Positions 1-8,756 are shown, numbered from the stretch's first letter. The stretch is 64,000 nt of DNA from Rhodocyclaceae bacterium (GCA_020247545.1 JADCIX010000005.1:186001-250000), one strand, 5' to 3'. The notes: a model not told the origin generated them from the letters alone. Numbers and translations: made by a program.

Positions 1-34
1 CTGCCGCTCCGATCACTCGCGCGGTAAAACTCTT

Positions 35-86
35 TTATTGACGAGCCTTTTCAGGCACTTTTGCCTGAAAAACCCCGTCCGATAAG
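35..86. repeat. Palindromic intergenic repeat, copy A
   Basis: This is the clearest copy of a palindrome that recurs through the window. Arms TTTTCAGGCA (48-57) and TGCCTGAAAA (62-71) are perfectly complementary around a 4-nt loop, with an outer GACG (40-43)/CGTC (76-79) pair and flanking TTATTG/GATAA. It lies downstream of the DUF202 gene, where it could end that transcript; the left neighbour is outside the window. Confidence 0.8.
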
Positions 87-122
87 GAGACTTAATCTTT
101 GGCTTCGACCACGATTCCCCGA

Positions 123-494
123 CTAGCCACCAGCGATGAAGTACACCGCCAGCGAAATCGCAATGCCCGCCAGCGCGATGTTGAGCCAAACAGCCGCACC
201 AGTCGCGTAACCAGCCGGAATCTCAGTTGCCCCTAGTTGCTTGACGACCACCCTGAACTGCCTCGCCGCAAACGCCAGCACGGCGGCGCTTAAACACAGC
301 AGCGCCACACCCAGCCAAAGTGAGAACACACGATCAACGTGGCTCGGTGCCTGGCCGGTGACCATGCGCATGAACAACCCGAATCGCTCCACGACGAAGC
401 CGAATCCCATCAGCGCCAGACCACTTCGCTGCCACGCCAGCAACGTACGTTCGGCGGCAAAAAGCACCCGTGGGTCGTCGAGATAGCCCATCAA
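123..494 (-). CDS. DUF202 (YidH-type) inner-membrane protein
   Basis: This 123-residue protein carries the DUF202 signature near its N-terminus (ERTLLAWQRSGLALMGFG) and three predicted membrane segments at about residues 25-45, 58-78 and 100-120. The family has no established biochemical role. The gene is last in a tightly packed minus-strand operon: its start overlaps the stop of the upstream YeeE-type gene by 4 bp, and it ends just before palindrome copy A. A Met-Met start leaves the exact first residue uncertain by one codon. By context I infer a link to sulfur-compound handling or membrane stress. The family call is firm; the role is not. Confidence 0.85.
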   Translation of the reverse strand: MMGYLDDPRVLFAAERTLLAWQRSGLALMGFGFVVERFGLFMRMVTGQAPSHVDRVFSLWLGVALLCLSAAVLAFAARQFRVVVKQLGATEIPAGYATGAAVWLNIALAGIAISLAVYFIAGG

Positions 495-937
495 CGTGCC
501 GCCAATTTATGTTGCAAGACATGTTGTAAATAGCCGCCCGCCGCCATCGCCACGACAAAGATCACCGCGTTAGTCGAAAACGAACCCACCGCGACCAGCG
601 CCGGGCCCGGACAATAACCGGCCACTGCCCAACCTGCACCAAACAACGCCGAGCCTAAGATAAGACGGCGATCAATCACCGTTGCATGCGGCCAATGAAA
701 CCCTGCTTCCACCAATGGGTGCTTGCGCCGCTTTGCGAGCAGATAAATCACGGTGGTCACCATCATGCCTGCACCGAGCACGGCCAGCAGTTGTGGCCGC
801 CAAGCGCCATAGGTGTGGCCCGTGACGTCGAGAAAACCTTTGACGTTAGCCGGATCGACCATGCCGGAGACGAGCAAGCCCAAGCCGAAGATAAAGCCCA
901 ATACCAGCGCGGCAATTGAAGCGGTGATATGTTTCAT
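491..937 (-). CDS. YeeE/YedE-type sulfur transporter, C-terminal-half-like subunit
   Basis: This 148-residue hydrophobic protein has about four membrane segments. The motif GYCPGPAL near residue 107 matches the conserved-cysteine signature of the YeeE/YedE family, whose characterised member (YeeE/TsuA) takes up thiosulfate through relayed cysteines. Here the transporter is split over two genes: this one has the CPGPA motif, and its neighbour at 934-1386 has the complementary GCTSGHGVCG motif. The two overlap by 4 bp, which suggests coupled translation and a two-chain transporter. The next gene encodes a persulfide-dioxygenase/rhodanese fusion, so the cargo is probably a sulfur compound. Substrate and direction are inferred. 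Confidence 0.85.
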   Translation of the reverse strand: MKHITASIAALVLGFIFGLGLLVSGMVDPANVKGFLDVTGHTYGAWRPQLLAVLGAGMMVTTVIYLLAKRRKHPLVEAGFHWPHATVIDRRLILGSALFGAGWAVAGYCPGPALVAVGSFSTNAVIFVVAMAAGGYLQHVLQHKLAAR

Positions 938-1386
938 GCGCCACCTCCGAACACCCCGATCAGAAAAGTGACCAAGATGCCAACGGTCAAAAACGTCACC
1001 ACCGCCGCCAATGACCGCACGCTAAATCTGGCCAAGCCACACACGCCATGGCCTGAGGTGCAGCCACTCGCCATACGCGTACCAAAGCCGACCAACAGGC
1101 CCGCCGCCACAACCATCAACGTATCGCCAATACCTGACGACGATATCGGCGTTGCCGCCGCCGGCAAGAGCGATGGAAAAAACAGCAGCGCAACAGCGCC
1201 GGCCAACACCAGGCCGGCAAGAAACGTCCAGCGCCAAGCCTCATGCGACCCCGCCACAGTTTGGTGGAACATGCCGGAGATACCGGCGATACGGCCGTTG
1301 AACAACATTAACCCGCCGCTCGCCAAGCCAATCAGCGTCCCACCAAGGACGGCGCTCATCCACAACGACCACGATTCATTACCCAT
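934..1386 (-). CDS. YeeE/YedE-type sulfur transporter, N-terminal-half-like subunit
   Basis: The product is a 150-residue integral membrane protein with about four helices. Its key motif SGCTSGHGVCGLAR (about residues 107-120) is the two-cysteine signature of the YeeE/YedE family. It pairs with the gene at 491-937 to rebuild both halves of a full-length transporter. The start overlaps the 3' end of the metallo-hydrolase gene by 8 bp, so the operon is compact. Such half-size pairs commonly accompany persulfide dioxygenase genes in proteobacteria. The substrate (thiosulfate, sulfite or sulfane sulfur) cannot be read from sequence. Confidence 0.87.
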   Translation of the reverse strand: MGNESWSLWMSAVLGGTLIGLASGGLMLFNGRIAGISGMFHQTVAGSHEAWRWTFLAGLVLAGAVALLFFPSLLPAAATPISSSGIGDTLMVVAAGLLVGFGTRMASGCTSGHGVCGLARFSVRSLAAVVTFLTVGILVTFLIGVFGGGA

Positions 1387-2401
1387 GCGCTTGCGCCCCT
1401 ACACTCGTGCTGGATCGAGACGCGTTCAAAGCAAGGACGCCGCCGGTTACGTTACACACGTTTGTGACACCTGCCTTCACCAAGGCCTCAGTGGCGACGA
1501 GTGAGCGCCGCCCAGATCGACACAAAACATAAAGCGTGCGCGCATTGGACGCGATTGCCTGCATCTTCGGTATCTCAGTCGTACTGAGGCAAACCGCGTT
1601 TTCGAAGGGCGCACATTGTGCATCTACGGAATCACGCAAATCGACAAGCGCGTCTAGCTTAGGATCGAACCGACTTGCAAACTGCGCCGGCTGGATCATC
1701 GGCAACACCGCCTCGCCCGCATGTAACGCGCCGCCAGACCGATTCGCCGGTACGGCTTTATCAATATGTTTTGGCGGCGCGAGATTCAGTCCTGCCATGA
1801 GGGAACGAAACGCATCACGGTCTTTACCTGCAAAACGTGGATTGCGGTGTTTTTCATGGCCGATTGTAGAGCTTGCCCTACCGCGATAGTCGTGACCGGG
1901 CCAAACGACGGTCGTCTCCGGCAATGTAAACAGTCGCTGCGTGACACTATCGTACAACTCGTCGCTGCTGCCGTTTTGAAAATCGGTTCGGCCACAACCT
2001 TCGATCAACAAGGCGTCACCAGTAAACACGTTGCCCCCAACAAGAAAACTCATACTTCCCGGCGTATGCCCGGGCGTGGCGATCACACCAATCTTGGTCG
2101 AACCGATGTCGATTACGTCACCATCAACCAGCATTCGATCATGCCCGGTCGATTCACAAGCCGCGCCCACTGCACTCGATGCGCCAGTGACCGACTTCAA
2201 TGCGTTCGCCCCGGTTTCGTGGTCAGCATGAACGTGGGTGTCGAGTATCCAGCGAAGGGTCAGCCCGTGGCGCTCTAATTCGCCGAGATCTCGATCCAGC
2301 TGGCCCAACACCGGGTCGATGATGGCGGCCTCACGCGTGGCGGCGTCGGCAACAATGTAGGTCAGTGTCGAAGAGTCTTGGTCAAACAATTGCAGCATCA
2401 T
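1379..2401 (-). CDS. Metallo-beta-lactamase fold persulfide dioxygenase fused to rhodanese
   Basis: The first 240 residues carry the metal-binding HVHADH motif (in DTHVHADHETGA) and downstream GHTPGS and WPGHDY motifs of ETHE1/Blh-type persulfide dioxygenases, which oxidise glutathione persulfide to sulfite with iron. The C-terminal 90 residues form a rhodanese domain with active-site CRSGRRS, expected to move sulfane sulfur between thiols. I place the start at 2401 because GGAGG (2407-2411, minus strand) lies 5 nt ahead of it; an in-frame ATG at 2413 sits on the wrong side of this site. The gene follows the Crp-type regulator and a candidate Crp-like site at 2455-2470. The likely role is detoxifying or oxidising sulfide-derived persulfide. 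Confidence 0.9.
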   Translation of the reverse strand: MMLQLFDQDSSTLTYIVADAATREAAIIDPVLGQLDRDLGELERHGLTLRWILDTHVHADHETGANALKSVTGASSAVGAACESTGHDRMLVDGDVIDIGSTKIGVIATPGHTPGSMSFLVGGNVFTGDALLIEGCGRTDFQNGSSDELYDSVTQRLFTLPETTVVWPGHDYRGRASSTIGHEKHRNPRFAGKDRDAFRSLMAGLNLAPPKHIDKAVPANRSGGALHAGEAVLPMIQPAQFASRFDPKLDALVDLRDSVDAQCAPFENAVCLSTTEIPKMQAIASNARTLYVLCRSGRRSLVATEALVKAGVTNVCNVTGGVLALNASRSSTSVGAQAHG

Positions 2402-2454
2402 GTCCGCCTCCATAAGGTATGGCGTGCATTCTGCACCGCTTCACGCCAGCGGTC

Positions 2455-2470
2455 TGTGACGTTTGTTACC
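2455..2470. promoter_or_regulatory. Candidate Crp/Fnr-type operator
   Basis: TGTGA (2455-2459), six bases, then TTACC (2466-2470) resembles the TGTGA-N6-TCACA dyad of the Crp superfamily with two mismatches. It lies between the crp-like gene and the persulfide dioxygenase gene, about 55 bp ahead of the latter's start. Regulation by the adjacent regulator is inferred from position and symmetry only. Confidence 0.4.
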
Positions 2471-2492
2471 GAGCCAACGGACATGGTTGCCT

Positions 2493-3173
2493 CTACCCCT
2501 GCGAAACCTCATCCAGCGCGGCAACATCGGCGACATCGATCGCCTCGCGGGACTGGGTGATCCAGCCGCGCTCGGAAAAGCCCCGCATCACCCGCGACAC
2601 CATTTCTCTTGCCACCCCGAGCTGGTCTGCAATGGCCTGATGGGTCATCGCCACCCGCGGCCCCCGTTCCACAAGCAAGCGTGCGATGCGTTGATCGAGC
2701 TTCAAGAAGGCGATCGCCTCTACCGCGAGCATCAAATCCGACAGCCGCTCACTGATTAATCCAAAAAAGAATTTACGAAAGTCCGCCTCCGTGGCGAGTA
2801 ATTCATCCACGGCCTCAGGGCTCAACACCAGCACCGTGATCGGGGTCTCTGCATAACCATGGGCCATGAGTCCGGGGTGGCGAAACATCGCCTGTGCGGA
2901 GGCGATACAAAGCTCGCCGGCTTCGACCGTATAAAGCGTGATCGACCGCCCGTTAGGTGCCTCGCGCACCACCCGCACCCGCCCTTCCAGCAGCAGCGGA
3001 AAGCCTCCACAAGGAGTCTCTGGTGAAAACAGCTGCTCCCCCGTCGCCATCTGCCGATACTGCGCGACGGCCACGGTACGTGCGAGTGTCGCAGGCGGCA
3101 AGTGCGCCAGTGCAGGAAATCTTGCCGTCACAAGTTGGATCAACCCTGTGAGCGGAGGAGGAACGGTACTCAT
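2493..3173 (-). CDS. Crp/Fnr family transcriptional regulator
   Basis: This is a 226-residue regulator with an N-terminal cyclic-nucleotide-binding-like beta-barrel (about residues 20-130), a long dimer helix and a C-terminal winged helix-turn-helix (HQAIADQLGVAREMVSRVMR, about residues 173-192). The four-cysteine iron-sulfur pattern of FNR is absent. Two cysteines, Cys55 (TPCGGF) and Cys89 (ELCIAS), sit in the sensor barrel and could act as a thiol or persulfide switch. It heads a minus-strand operon for sulfur oxidation and transport, so it is the likely local regulator. The effector is unknown. The family call is certain; sulfur sensing is inference. Confidence 0.9.
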   Translation of the reverse strand: MSTVPPPLTGLIQLVTARFPALAHLPPATLARTVAVAQYRQMATGEQLFSPETPCGGFPLLLEGRVRVVREAPNGRSITLYTVEAGELCIASAQAMFRHPGLMAHGYAETPITVLVLSPEAVDELLATEADFRKFFFGLISERLSDLMLAVEAIAFLKLDQRIARLLVERGPRVAMTHQAIADQLGVAREMVSRVMRGFSERGWITQSREAIDVADVAALDEVSQG

Positions 3174-3261
3174 GGAATTGGATGTCTTTGTTGAAAAAAT
3201 GAACCAGCTGCAGTCTGCGCTAGATCAAACTTGCAAAATACAACTATGCTAGCCTGAACCA

Positions 3262-3753
3262 ATGGGGACTGTCAGCCATCTTGCGGAATACACAAACTGG
3301 GGAGCCAATCTCGCCGTCGTCGGCGCAACGGTACTCGCGGTTGTTCTTGCCGCACTTACCCACTTTGAAGGGCTGAGTTGGCTTAGCAGCCGTTTGGGAC
3401 ATGTGGGGCGCATTGGCGGCACCAAACGACGGGTGGTGCTCTACGCCGTTCTGTCATTGATTTTGCTGCACATAGTCGAGATCTGGCTCTTCGGGCTCGC
3501 CTATCATTTCCTGCTGCTTTGGACTGACACCGGCAGCATTTCCGGCGCAGTCAGCCCGAGCATCGTTGACCATGTGTATTTCTCCGCGACGGTCTTCACC
3601 ACCGTCGGATTTGGCGACCTCTCACCCGCCGGTCCCATTCGATTCCTCGCCGGAACGGAAGCCCTCACCGGTTTTGTCCTCATCGGTTGGTCAGCGTCAT
3701 TCACTTATCTGGAAATGGTGCAGCTGTGGCGGCCCAAGCGTGAGCCGCACTAG
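3262..3753 (+). CDS. Two-pore-helix ion channel family protein
   Basis: This 163-residue membrane protein has helices at about residues 16-34, 58-82 and 128-150. Between the last two, TTVGFGDL at residues 113-120 is the potassium-selectivity filter (TVGFG) of the ion-channel (Ion_trans_2) family. It has no C-terminal RCK/TrkA-N domain, so it would form a simple tetrameric channel without a known ligand gate, or interact with a separate regulator. It is transcribed divergently from the Crp-type gene and converges with the LysR gene. Potassium selectivity is inferred from the filter. Confidence 0.85.
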   Translation: MGTVSHLAEYTNWGANLAVVGATVLAVVLAALTHFEGLSWLSSRLGHVGRIGGTKRRVVLYAVLSLILLHIVEIWLFGLAYHFLLLWTDTGSISGAVSPSIVDHVYFSATVFTTVGFGDLSPAGPIRFLAGTEALTGFVLIGWSASFTYLEMVQLWRPKREPH

Positions 3754-3790
3754 CCTGATCCTTTCGTCGGGGCGCGTTCAAAAAAAGTAA

Positions 3791-3820
3791 GCGGGCTCGC
3801 ATTTTTTCGCCTGCCCGTCA
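3791..3820. repeat. Palindromic intergenic repeat, degenerate copy B
   Basis: GCGGGC (3791-3796), a T-rich loop with GCCTG, and CCCGTC (3814-3819) look like the outer arms and part of the core of the repeat, with about six bases lost from each inner arm. It lies between the convergent ion-channel and LysR genes. This is the weakest member of the family. Confidence 0.4.
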
Positions 3821-3936
3821 AAAGCACGGCGGCCGGTGTTTGGCAAATGTGTGCGGGAGGACGGCGCGTGCTTGGCAATCACAGCGGCAATCACGTCGCG
3901 GTTCAATCGTCCAAGCGAACGAGCGCCATGAAACGT

Positions 3937-4827
3937 TCAGGCTAGCGCCGCTGGCAGCCTCTTGCCAAGATAGTCATAAACTCGGCGAACAATCGCGCTG
4001 CCACGAATCTCTCGGTGCACCGTAAGCCAACAAGGTAGTGGCTGAATTTTGAGGATTGGCAATATCGCGACGACACCGTTCCAGTGACGCAAGTTGTAGG
4101 TCGCTGCGAAGCCAATGCCGCAGCCTGCCGCGATCATCTGCCCGACGACGACGGTGTCGTCCGTCCGAATCGCAAAATTTTCCTTTGTCGCCATCTGCCC
4201 CATCGCCGCGAAGCCGCGGATGATGCCGTCATCTCGGTCAAAACCAATCAGGCGATGTGCGAACAGGTCTTCCGGTCGCTTCGGTGTCCCGGCGCGTTCA
4301 AGATACGAGCGATGAGCACACGCCACAATCGTCACGTCGGCGATTTTCTTCGTTATCAACGACGACTGCGTTGGCCGCACCATTCGTATCGCAATATCCG
4401 CCTCACGGCGCAATAGATTTGTAATGGCATCAGAAGCCACCACTTCAATCTGAATGCCCGGCTCTTCCCGCTGAAAATCCGCGATCAGAGACGGCAAGAC
4501 CAACGTGGCGACGGTTTGGCTTGCTGCAATGCGTACTGTTCCTACAGTGTCGCTGCGCTGACTGTCGAGTGCCTGCCCAAGCGCCACTGCCCCGCCTTCC
4601 ATCTCACGCGCCGCATCGGCGATACGCAGCGCAACGGCAGTCGGCAGCACTCCGCGACCAGTGCGTTCAAACAGCGGCGAGCCCAATTGGGCTTCAAGTT
4701 CGGCAATGTGACGCGACAGCGTCGGCTGCTGTGCACCGAGCCTTTTGGCGGCCCCCATCAGACTCCCGGCATCGAGCACCGCCAAAAAACTTCTGACGAG
4801 AGTCCAGTCAAAGGTGTTCTTATCCAT
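3937..4827 (-). CDS. LysR family transcriptional regulator
   Basis: The 296-residue product has the LysR layout. The N-terminal winged helix-turn-helix contains GSLMGAAKRLGAQQPTLSRH (about residues 22-41), and the effector-binding domain spans about residues 95-290. It is divergent from the epimerase-like gene starting at 4923, with a 95-bp gap that would hold shared promoter and operator sites, the usual arrangement for LysR autoregulation and target control. The regulated set probably includes the four plus-strand genes from 4923 to 8632. The effector cannot be predicted. Confidence 0.92.
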   Translation of the reverse strand: MDKNTFDWTLVRSFLAVLDAGSLMGAAKRLGAQQPTLSRHIAELEAQLGSPLFERTGRGVLPTAVALRIADAAREMEGGAVALGQALDSQRSDTVGTVRIAASQTVATLVLPSLIADFQREEPGIQIEVVASDAITNLLRREADIAIRMVRPTQSSLITKKIADVTIVACAHRSYLERAGTPKRPEDLFAHRLIGFDRDDGIIRGFAAMGQMATKENFAIRTDDTVVVGQMIAAGCGIGFAATYNLRHWNGVVAILPILKIQPLPCWLTVHREIRGSAIVRRVYDYLGKRLPAALA

Positions 4828-4922
4828 GCGGAATTGTATATCTCGGTTACAACTTTAAGCAATTGTCGAATACCTCGCAAACGCGCAAAGTTCGATCCAT
4901 CAACTTCACCAAGGGAATCGGC

Positions 4923-5984
4923 ATGCAATCAAAGACCGCACTCATTCTGGGAGCCAATGGTCGGCTGGGAGGCACCGTACTGGAAGCTTTCGTCGCTGCC
5001 GGCTGGCAGGTTTTGGCGCAGGCAAGACGCCCGATCGAGAACTTGCCGCCACAGGCGCGCCAGCTCGGCATTGATATGTCCAACACCGAAGCGGTCGCCA
5101 GCGCCGCGCGTGATGCCAGCATCGTGGTATACGCGGTTAATCCCTTGTACACAGAATGGGATGAAAAGCTGCTGCCGCTAGCGCGTCAAGGCATGGGTAT
5201 CGCCGAACGTCTCGGCGCGCTGTTTATGCTGCCAGCTAACGTTTATGGATTCGGCGAAAAAATGCCGGCGCGACTTGTCGAAAGCACAATGCAACGACCA
5301 ACATCCAAAAGAGGCAAGCAACGCGTGGCGCTCGAAGAGGAAATGCAAACACGCATACAGCGCGGACTGCGCGGCGTGGTGATTCGCGCCGGGGATTTTT
5401 TTGGAAGCGGTACAGGCAACTGGTTCGACCAAGCGATCGTCAAGTCGATCAAGAGCGGCAGACTTGTTTACCCGGGCCCGACGGATGTCGTCCACGCCTG
5501 GGCCTACCTGCCGGATTTGGCGCGGGCGTTTGTCGGCCTCGCCGAACTCGACCTCGCCGGCAACCTGAACGCCCCGGTCATGCGGCACTACACGCCAGCA
5601 ACGGCCTCAACCATCGGTTCGTTTAAGAAAATTCACTTTGCCGGCCATAACATCAACGGCAAAGAATTGCTCGACAGCGTTGAGACAGTCGCAAGGCGAC
5701 TGAATATCGCCAGTGGCCGCTTCAAACGTTCGAGCATGCCGTGGTCGGTGATTCGTATCATTGGTGTGGTCAACCCGATGTGGCGCGAGCTTGCCCGGAT
5801 GTCGTATCTGTGGCGGGTGCCGCACGCCGTCGAAAGCATCTCTATGGCTGATTTGTTACCTAATCTCACGCAGACGCCTCTGGATATCGCGGTTCAAACC
5901 TCAATCCAAACTCTCGGCTATGGTCGCGCTGCCGCCAAAAGGACGCAGGCTTCACCGCGCCTCGCCACGAGCGTATCCCGCTAG
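4923..5984 (+). CDS. NAD(P)-dependent epimerase/NmrA-like oxidoreductase
   Basis: This is an atypical short-chain dehydrogenase of 353 residues. A Rossmann nucleotide-binding motif GANGRLGG (about residues 9-16) opens the chain, and YAVNPLY, NVYGFG and RAGDFFG are typical of extended SDR/NAD-epimerase proteins. The Tyr of NVYGFG lacks the usual YxxxK spacing, so catalysis may differ from classical epimerases. An in-frame ATG at 4863 exists, but homology begins at MQSKTALILG, so I use 4923. It is divergent from the LysR gene and is followed closely by 6004. Substrate unknown. Confidence 0.82.
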   Translation: MQSKTALILGANGRLGGTVLEAFVAAGWQVLAQARRPIENLPPQARQLGIDMSNTEAVASAARDASIVVYAVNPLYTEWDEKLLPLARQGMGIAERLGALFMLPANVYGFGEKMPARLVESTMQRPTSKRGKQRVALEEEMQTRIQRGLRGVVIRAGDFFGSGTGNWFDQAIVKSIKSGRLVYPGPTDVVHAWAYLPDLARAFVGLAELDLAGNLNAPVMRHYTPATASTIGSFKKIHFAGHNINGKELLDSVETVARRLNIASGRFKRSSMPWSVIRIIGVVNPMWRELARMSYLWRVPHAVESISMADLLPNLTQTPLDIAVQTSIQTLGYGRAAAKRTQASPRLATSVSR

Positions 5985-6003
5985 CTATTACCGGAATTGG
6001 AAC

Positions 6004-6780
6004 ATGCGAACCCACGCATCCATTCATCAACCATTCGGCGGCATCTTTGCCCTCGTCGCTGCCACGCTCTTCACGGTCACGATAGTTGTGCTCGGCCAGG
6101 CGATAGGCTGGCCGGGCATTCTGCGCGAACCCCCCTCAGTCGTACTTCCCCGCATTGATGCCAATCGAATGCCGATGATCTTCGGCTATGCCTGCTACCT
6201 GCTTTCCTCTCTCGCGCTGATCCCGGTCGCATTTGCGTTACGCGAGCGATTCATCGCCGCAAGTGTCAGCCATGCCGTCGCAGACACCATCACTTTTTTC
6301 GGTGCCGCTGGCGCGGTACTGAAAATACTCGGCATTGTGCGTTGGTTAGCATCCATGCCGACGTTGGCTTCGCAGTACGTTGCGGCGACAAACCCGGAAA
6401 CACGCAGCATGCTCGAAGTGTCTTACACAGCACTCAATGGGTACGCTGGCTCGGTGGGCGAGTTGCTCGGGGTGCAATTGGTGAGCGGCATCTGGATGAC
6501 GAGTGTGGGCTTCGTGTTGCTGCGCCGATTCAGCGCAGGCTGGAGGGCGTCGTTGGTCAGCGCGATGGGCATCCTGACCGGCACTGGTCTTGTCATCGCG
6601 ACCGCAAGAATTTTTGAACCAAACATCGCCGCCATTCAGGCGTTCACCAATCCGGCCGGGCTGATCTGGGTGGTCGCGCTGGGAATACTGATGTGCGCTA
6701 AGGCCCGCACACAACCCAGCAACGAAGCGCTGCCAACATCGCTTGCAGTTGCCGATAGTAGTACCTCGCAACGGTCTTAA
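6004..6780 (+). CDS. Uncharacterised six-helix membrane protein
   Basis: The product has 258 residues and about six predicted membrane helices, with no catalytic motif that I recognise. An earlier in-frame ATG (5761) lies deep inside the preceding gene and is unlikely; the ATG at 6004 follows 20 bp after that gene's stop and begins a plausible N-terminal cytoplasmic tail. Hydrophobic layout resembles DUF4386-like proteins, but the match is by general appearance only. Co-directional tight spacing suggests transcription with the epimerase-like gene and the downstream lipoprotein. Confidence 0.7.
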   Translation: MRTHASIHQPFGGIFALVAATLFTVTIVVLGQAIGWPGILREPPSVVLPRIDANRMPMIFGYACYLLSSLALIPVAFALRERFIAASVSHAVADTITFFGAAGAVLKILGIVRWLASMPTLASQYVAATNPETRSMLEVSYTALNGYAGSVGELLGVQLVSGIWMTSVGFVLLRRFSAGWRASLVSAMGILTGTGLVIATARIFEPNIAAIQAFTNPAGLIWVVALGILMCAKARTQPSNEALPTSLAVADSSTSQRS

Positions 6781-6811
6781 TTTTCAACCTAACTTAGTCG
6801 AAGGAGTTACC

Positions 6812-7441
6812 ATGGTTATTCATCATTTTGTAAAACGCGTCCTAGCCGTTACAACCGTCAGTGTGCTTGCAGCGTGCAGCTCGATTGCCCCAACCCAGTC
6901 CACGCTCGGTTCCTCAGCCGAGCTGCGCACCAGTAGCGACGGTTCGCGACATTTCCTCAAGGCACCGGTCAAGATCCAGACCGAAATTCACATCGCTGAT
7001 GTAGGCGTTGTGCTTGCACCTGACGCAAGAGAGTCTCTGTCCGCCGATGAGCGCCAGGAACTGACTGATGAACTTCGCAAACAGCTAGTCACTTCCCTGA
7101 AGGAGACTTACAAGGTCGTCAAAACACCATCGGTCAATTCGCACTCACTACGGGCAACCATCACCGATGTGCGTACTTCGAGTGTCGCTGGCAATGTTGT
7201 GTCAACAGTGCTGCTCCTTCTGCCGGTAGATAAAGGCGGTGCGGCCGTCGAATTCGAGCTGAAGTCCCCGTCAGGCGAACGCGTTGCGGCCATGTCGGTT
7301 GCCGCGCAGGGGAAATTTGTGCAGTTTTCGGGCGCGTTCTCAAAACTTGGGCAAGCTAAACTAGTGATGACGGACCACGCTAAGTCTCTGGCCGAGCTGC
7401 TGCAAGGTAACGTCCCGACCGGTGCGAAGGCCAGCAGCTAG
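6812..7441 (+). CDS. DUF3313-like lipoprotein
   Basis: This 209-residue lipoprotein has an N-terminal signal peptide ending in lipobox LAAC (Cys at about residue 17). AAGGAG at 6801-6806 lies just ahead of ATG 6812 and settles the start over an earlier in-frame ATG at 6743. The body resembles DUF3313: a long helix (SADERQELTDELRKQL), then ATITDVR and a beta-rich part. The function of that family is not known. It sits between a membrane protein and a Tat lipoprotein oxidoreductase in the same direction, so all three may act at the cell envelope. Confidence 0.72.
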   Translation: MVIHHFVKRVLAVTTVSVLAACSSIAPTQSTLGSSAELRTSSDGSRHFLKAPVKIQTEIHIADVGVVLAPDARESLSADERQELTDELRKQLVTSLKETYKVVKTPSVNSHSLRATITDVRTSSVAGNVVSTVLLLLPVDKGGAAVEFELKSPSGERVAAMSVAAQGKFVQFSGAFSKLGQAKLVMTDHAKSLAELLQGNVPTGAKASS

Positions 7442-7474
7442 TCCGCGCTACAAAGGTCAAAAAGCGAAAACAAC

Positions 7475-8632
7475 ATGAACCGACGTTCATTCATCCAACT
7501 TGTTGGCGGTGGCGTGGTGCTTGCTGCCACGTCCGCTACCAGCGGGTGTAGCACTCGACTGCCCGACGTAGCGGTCACGCCTTGGAAGGGGCCAGTGAAC
7601 GAGTCGGATCCACGCAAATGGATTCTCAGTTATGCCATTCTCGCGCCTAACGCCCACAACCTGCAGTCGTGGTTGGTGGATTTGAGGACGTCGGATGAGA
7701 TAACCCTCTACTGCGATTCGTCTCGATTGTTACCAGAGACTGACCCGTTCGGTCGACAAAGCATGATCAGTCAGGGCACTTTCTTGGAACTGCTCGTAAT
7801 TGCAGCCAAGGAGCGCGGGCTGGCGGCTGAAATCACCCTCTTTCCAAACGGCGAATTCAACCTGATGCAAGCATCAAGCCAGCCCACGGCACGAATCCGC
7901 CTACAGAAAGCCGCCGACATCAAGGCCGACCCGTTGTTTTCACAAATTGTACGGCGGCGCACTAACCGGGATGCCTACCTGCCTTTAGCAGTACCCCCCG
8001 GCGCGATGGCAGCCATCGCCGAGAGTGTCGCCGGGTTTGATACACGGGTCGGCTTCATCGACAGCAACACGCCTGATTTATGCGACCAGCATCGACGAAT
8101 CGCCCTGGATGCGTTTCGCATTGAACTGGTGACACCGCGAACCATGATGGAGTCGCTGCGAGTGGTGCGAGTTGGACCTGCGGAAATCGCCGAGTACCGC
8201 GACGGGATTTCGGTCAACAAGTTGATGCCTAGAGTGATGGCGGCAATCGGTCTGTTTGATCGCACCAAGGTGCCTGCCGCTGATGACATGGCGATCACCA
8301 CGCAGCTTGCGGATTTTCAAACCAGCCTGAATTCGACCAACGCTTTCTTTTGGTTATCGACGACCAACAACACTCGTGCAACTCAGGTGAACGCCGGGCG
8401 CGCCTATGTCCGCGCGCAACTCGCTGCGGCGGCAGTCGGACTCTCCATGCACCCGTTGTCACAAGCCCTGCAGGAATATCCCGAACAGGCGGGCGAGTAC
8501 AGAAAGTTTCACGATCTTGTTGGTGCGTCGGCAAGAGCAGAGACGGTACAAATGTGGGCACGGTTGGGATATGGCACAGCGATTGAACCTTCCCCAAGGC
8601 GCGGGTTGGCCGCACACATCCGCAGTGTCTGA
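7475..8632 (+). CDS. Tat-exported Acg-type nitroreductase family protein
   Basis: This 385-residue protein begins with a twin-arginine signal (MNRRSFIQLVGGG) followed by a lipobox-like TSGC. The mature part shows features of the Acg/nitroreductase FMN-binding family: LAPNAHNLQSW near residue 60, VRRRTNRDAY near 165 and a C-terminal ARLGYG. Family members bind FMN in duplicated nitroreductase folds; some mycobacterial members are thought to sequester flavin rather than catalyse reduction. Export by the folded-protein (Tat) route fits a cofactor-loaded protein. It is the last gene of the plus-strand group starting at 4923. Confidence 0.82.
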   Translation: MNRRSFIQLVGGGVVLAATSATSGCSTRLPDVAVTPWKGPVNESDPRKWILSYAILAPNAHNLQSWLVDLRTSDEITLYCDSSRLLPETDPFGRQSMISQGTFLELLVIAAKERGLAAEITLFPNGEFNLMQASSQPTARIRLQKAADIKADPLFSQIVRRRTNRDAYLPLAVPPGAMAAIAESVAGFDTRVGFIDSNTPDLCDQHRRIALDAFRIELVTPRTMMESLRVVRVGPAEIAEYRDGISVNKLMPRVMAAIGLFDRTKVPAADDMAITTQLADFQTSLNSTNAFFWLSTTNNTRATQVNAGRAYVRAQLAAAAVGLSMHPLSQALQEYPEQAGEYRKFHDLVGASARAETVQMWARLGYGTAIEPSPRRGLAAHIRSV

Positions 8633-8722
8633 GACAACCAGTGCCGATCGACACGCCCATGCAGCGTTTCAGACCTAGGCCGTAGCTGATACATCAACCG
8701 TGAGCACTTGCAGCGTACCAAC

Positions 8723-8756
8723 AAAAACGGCTGCCGCGGTCATCCGCAACAGCCGT
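8723..8756 (-). terminator. Rho-independent terminator of the S9 peptidase gene
   Basis: Read on the minus strand, 13-bp arms (8744-8756 and 8727-8739, two G-U pairs) flank loop ATGA and are followed by a run of five T (8723-8727). It starts about 30 bp past the peptidase stop codon. This is the best intrinsic terminator I see in the window. Confidence 0.85.
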
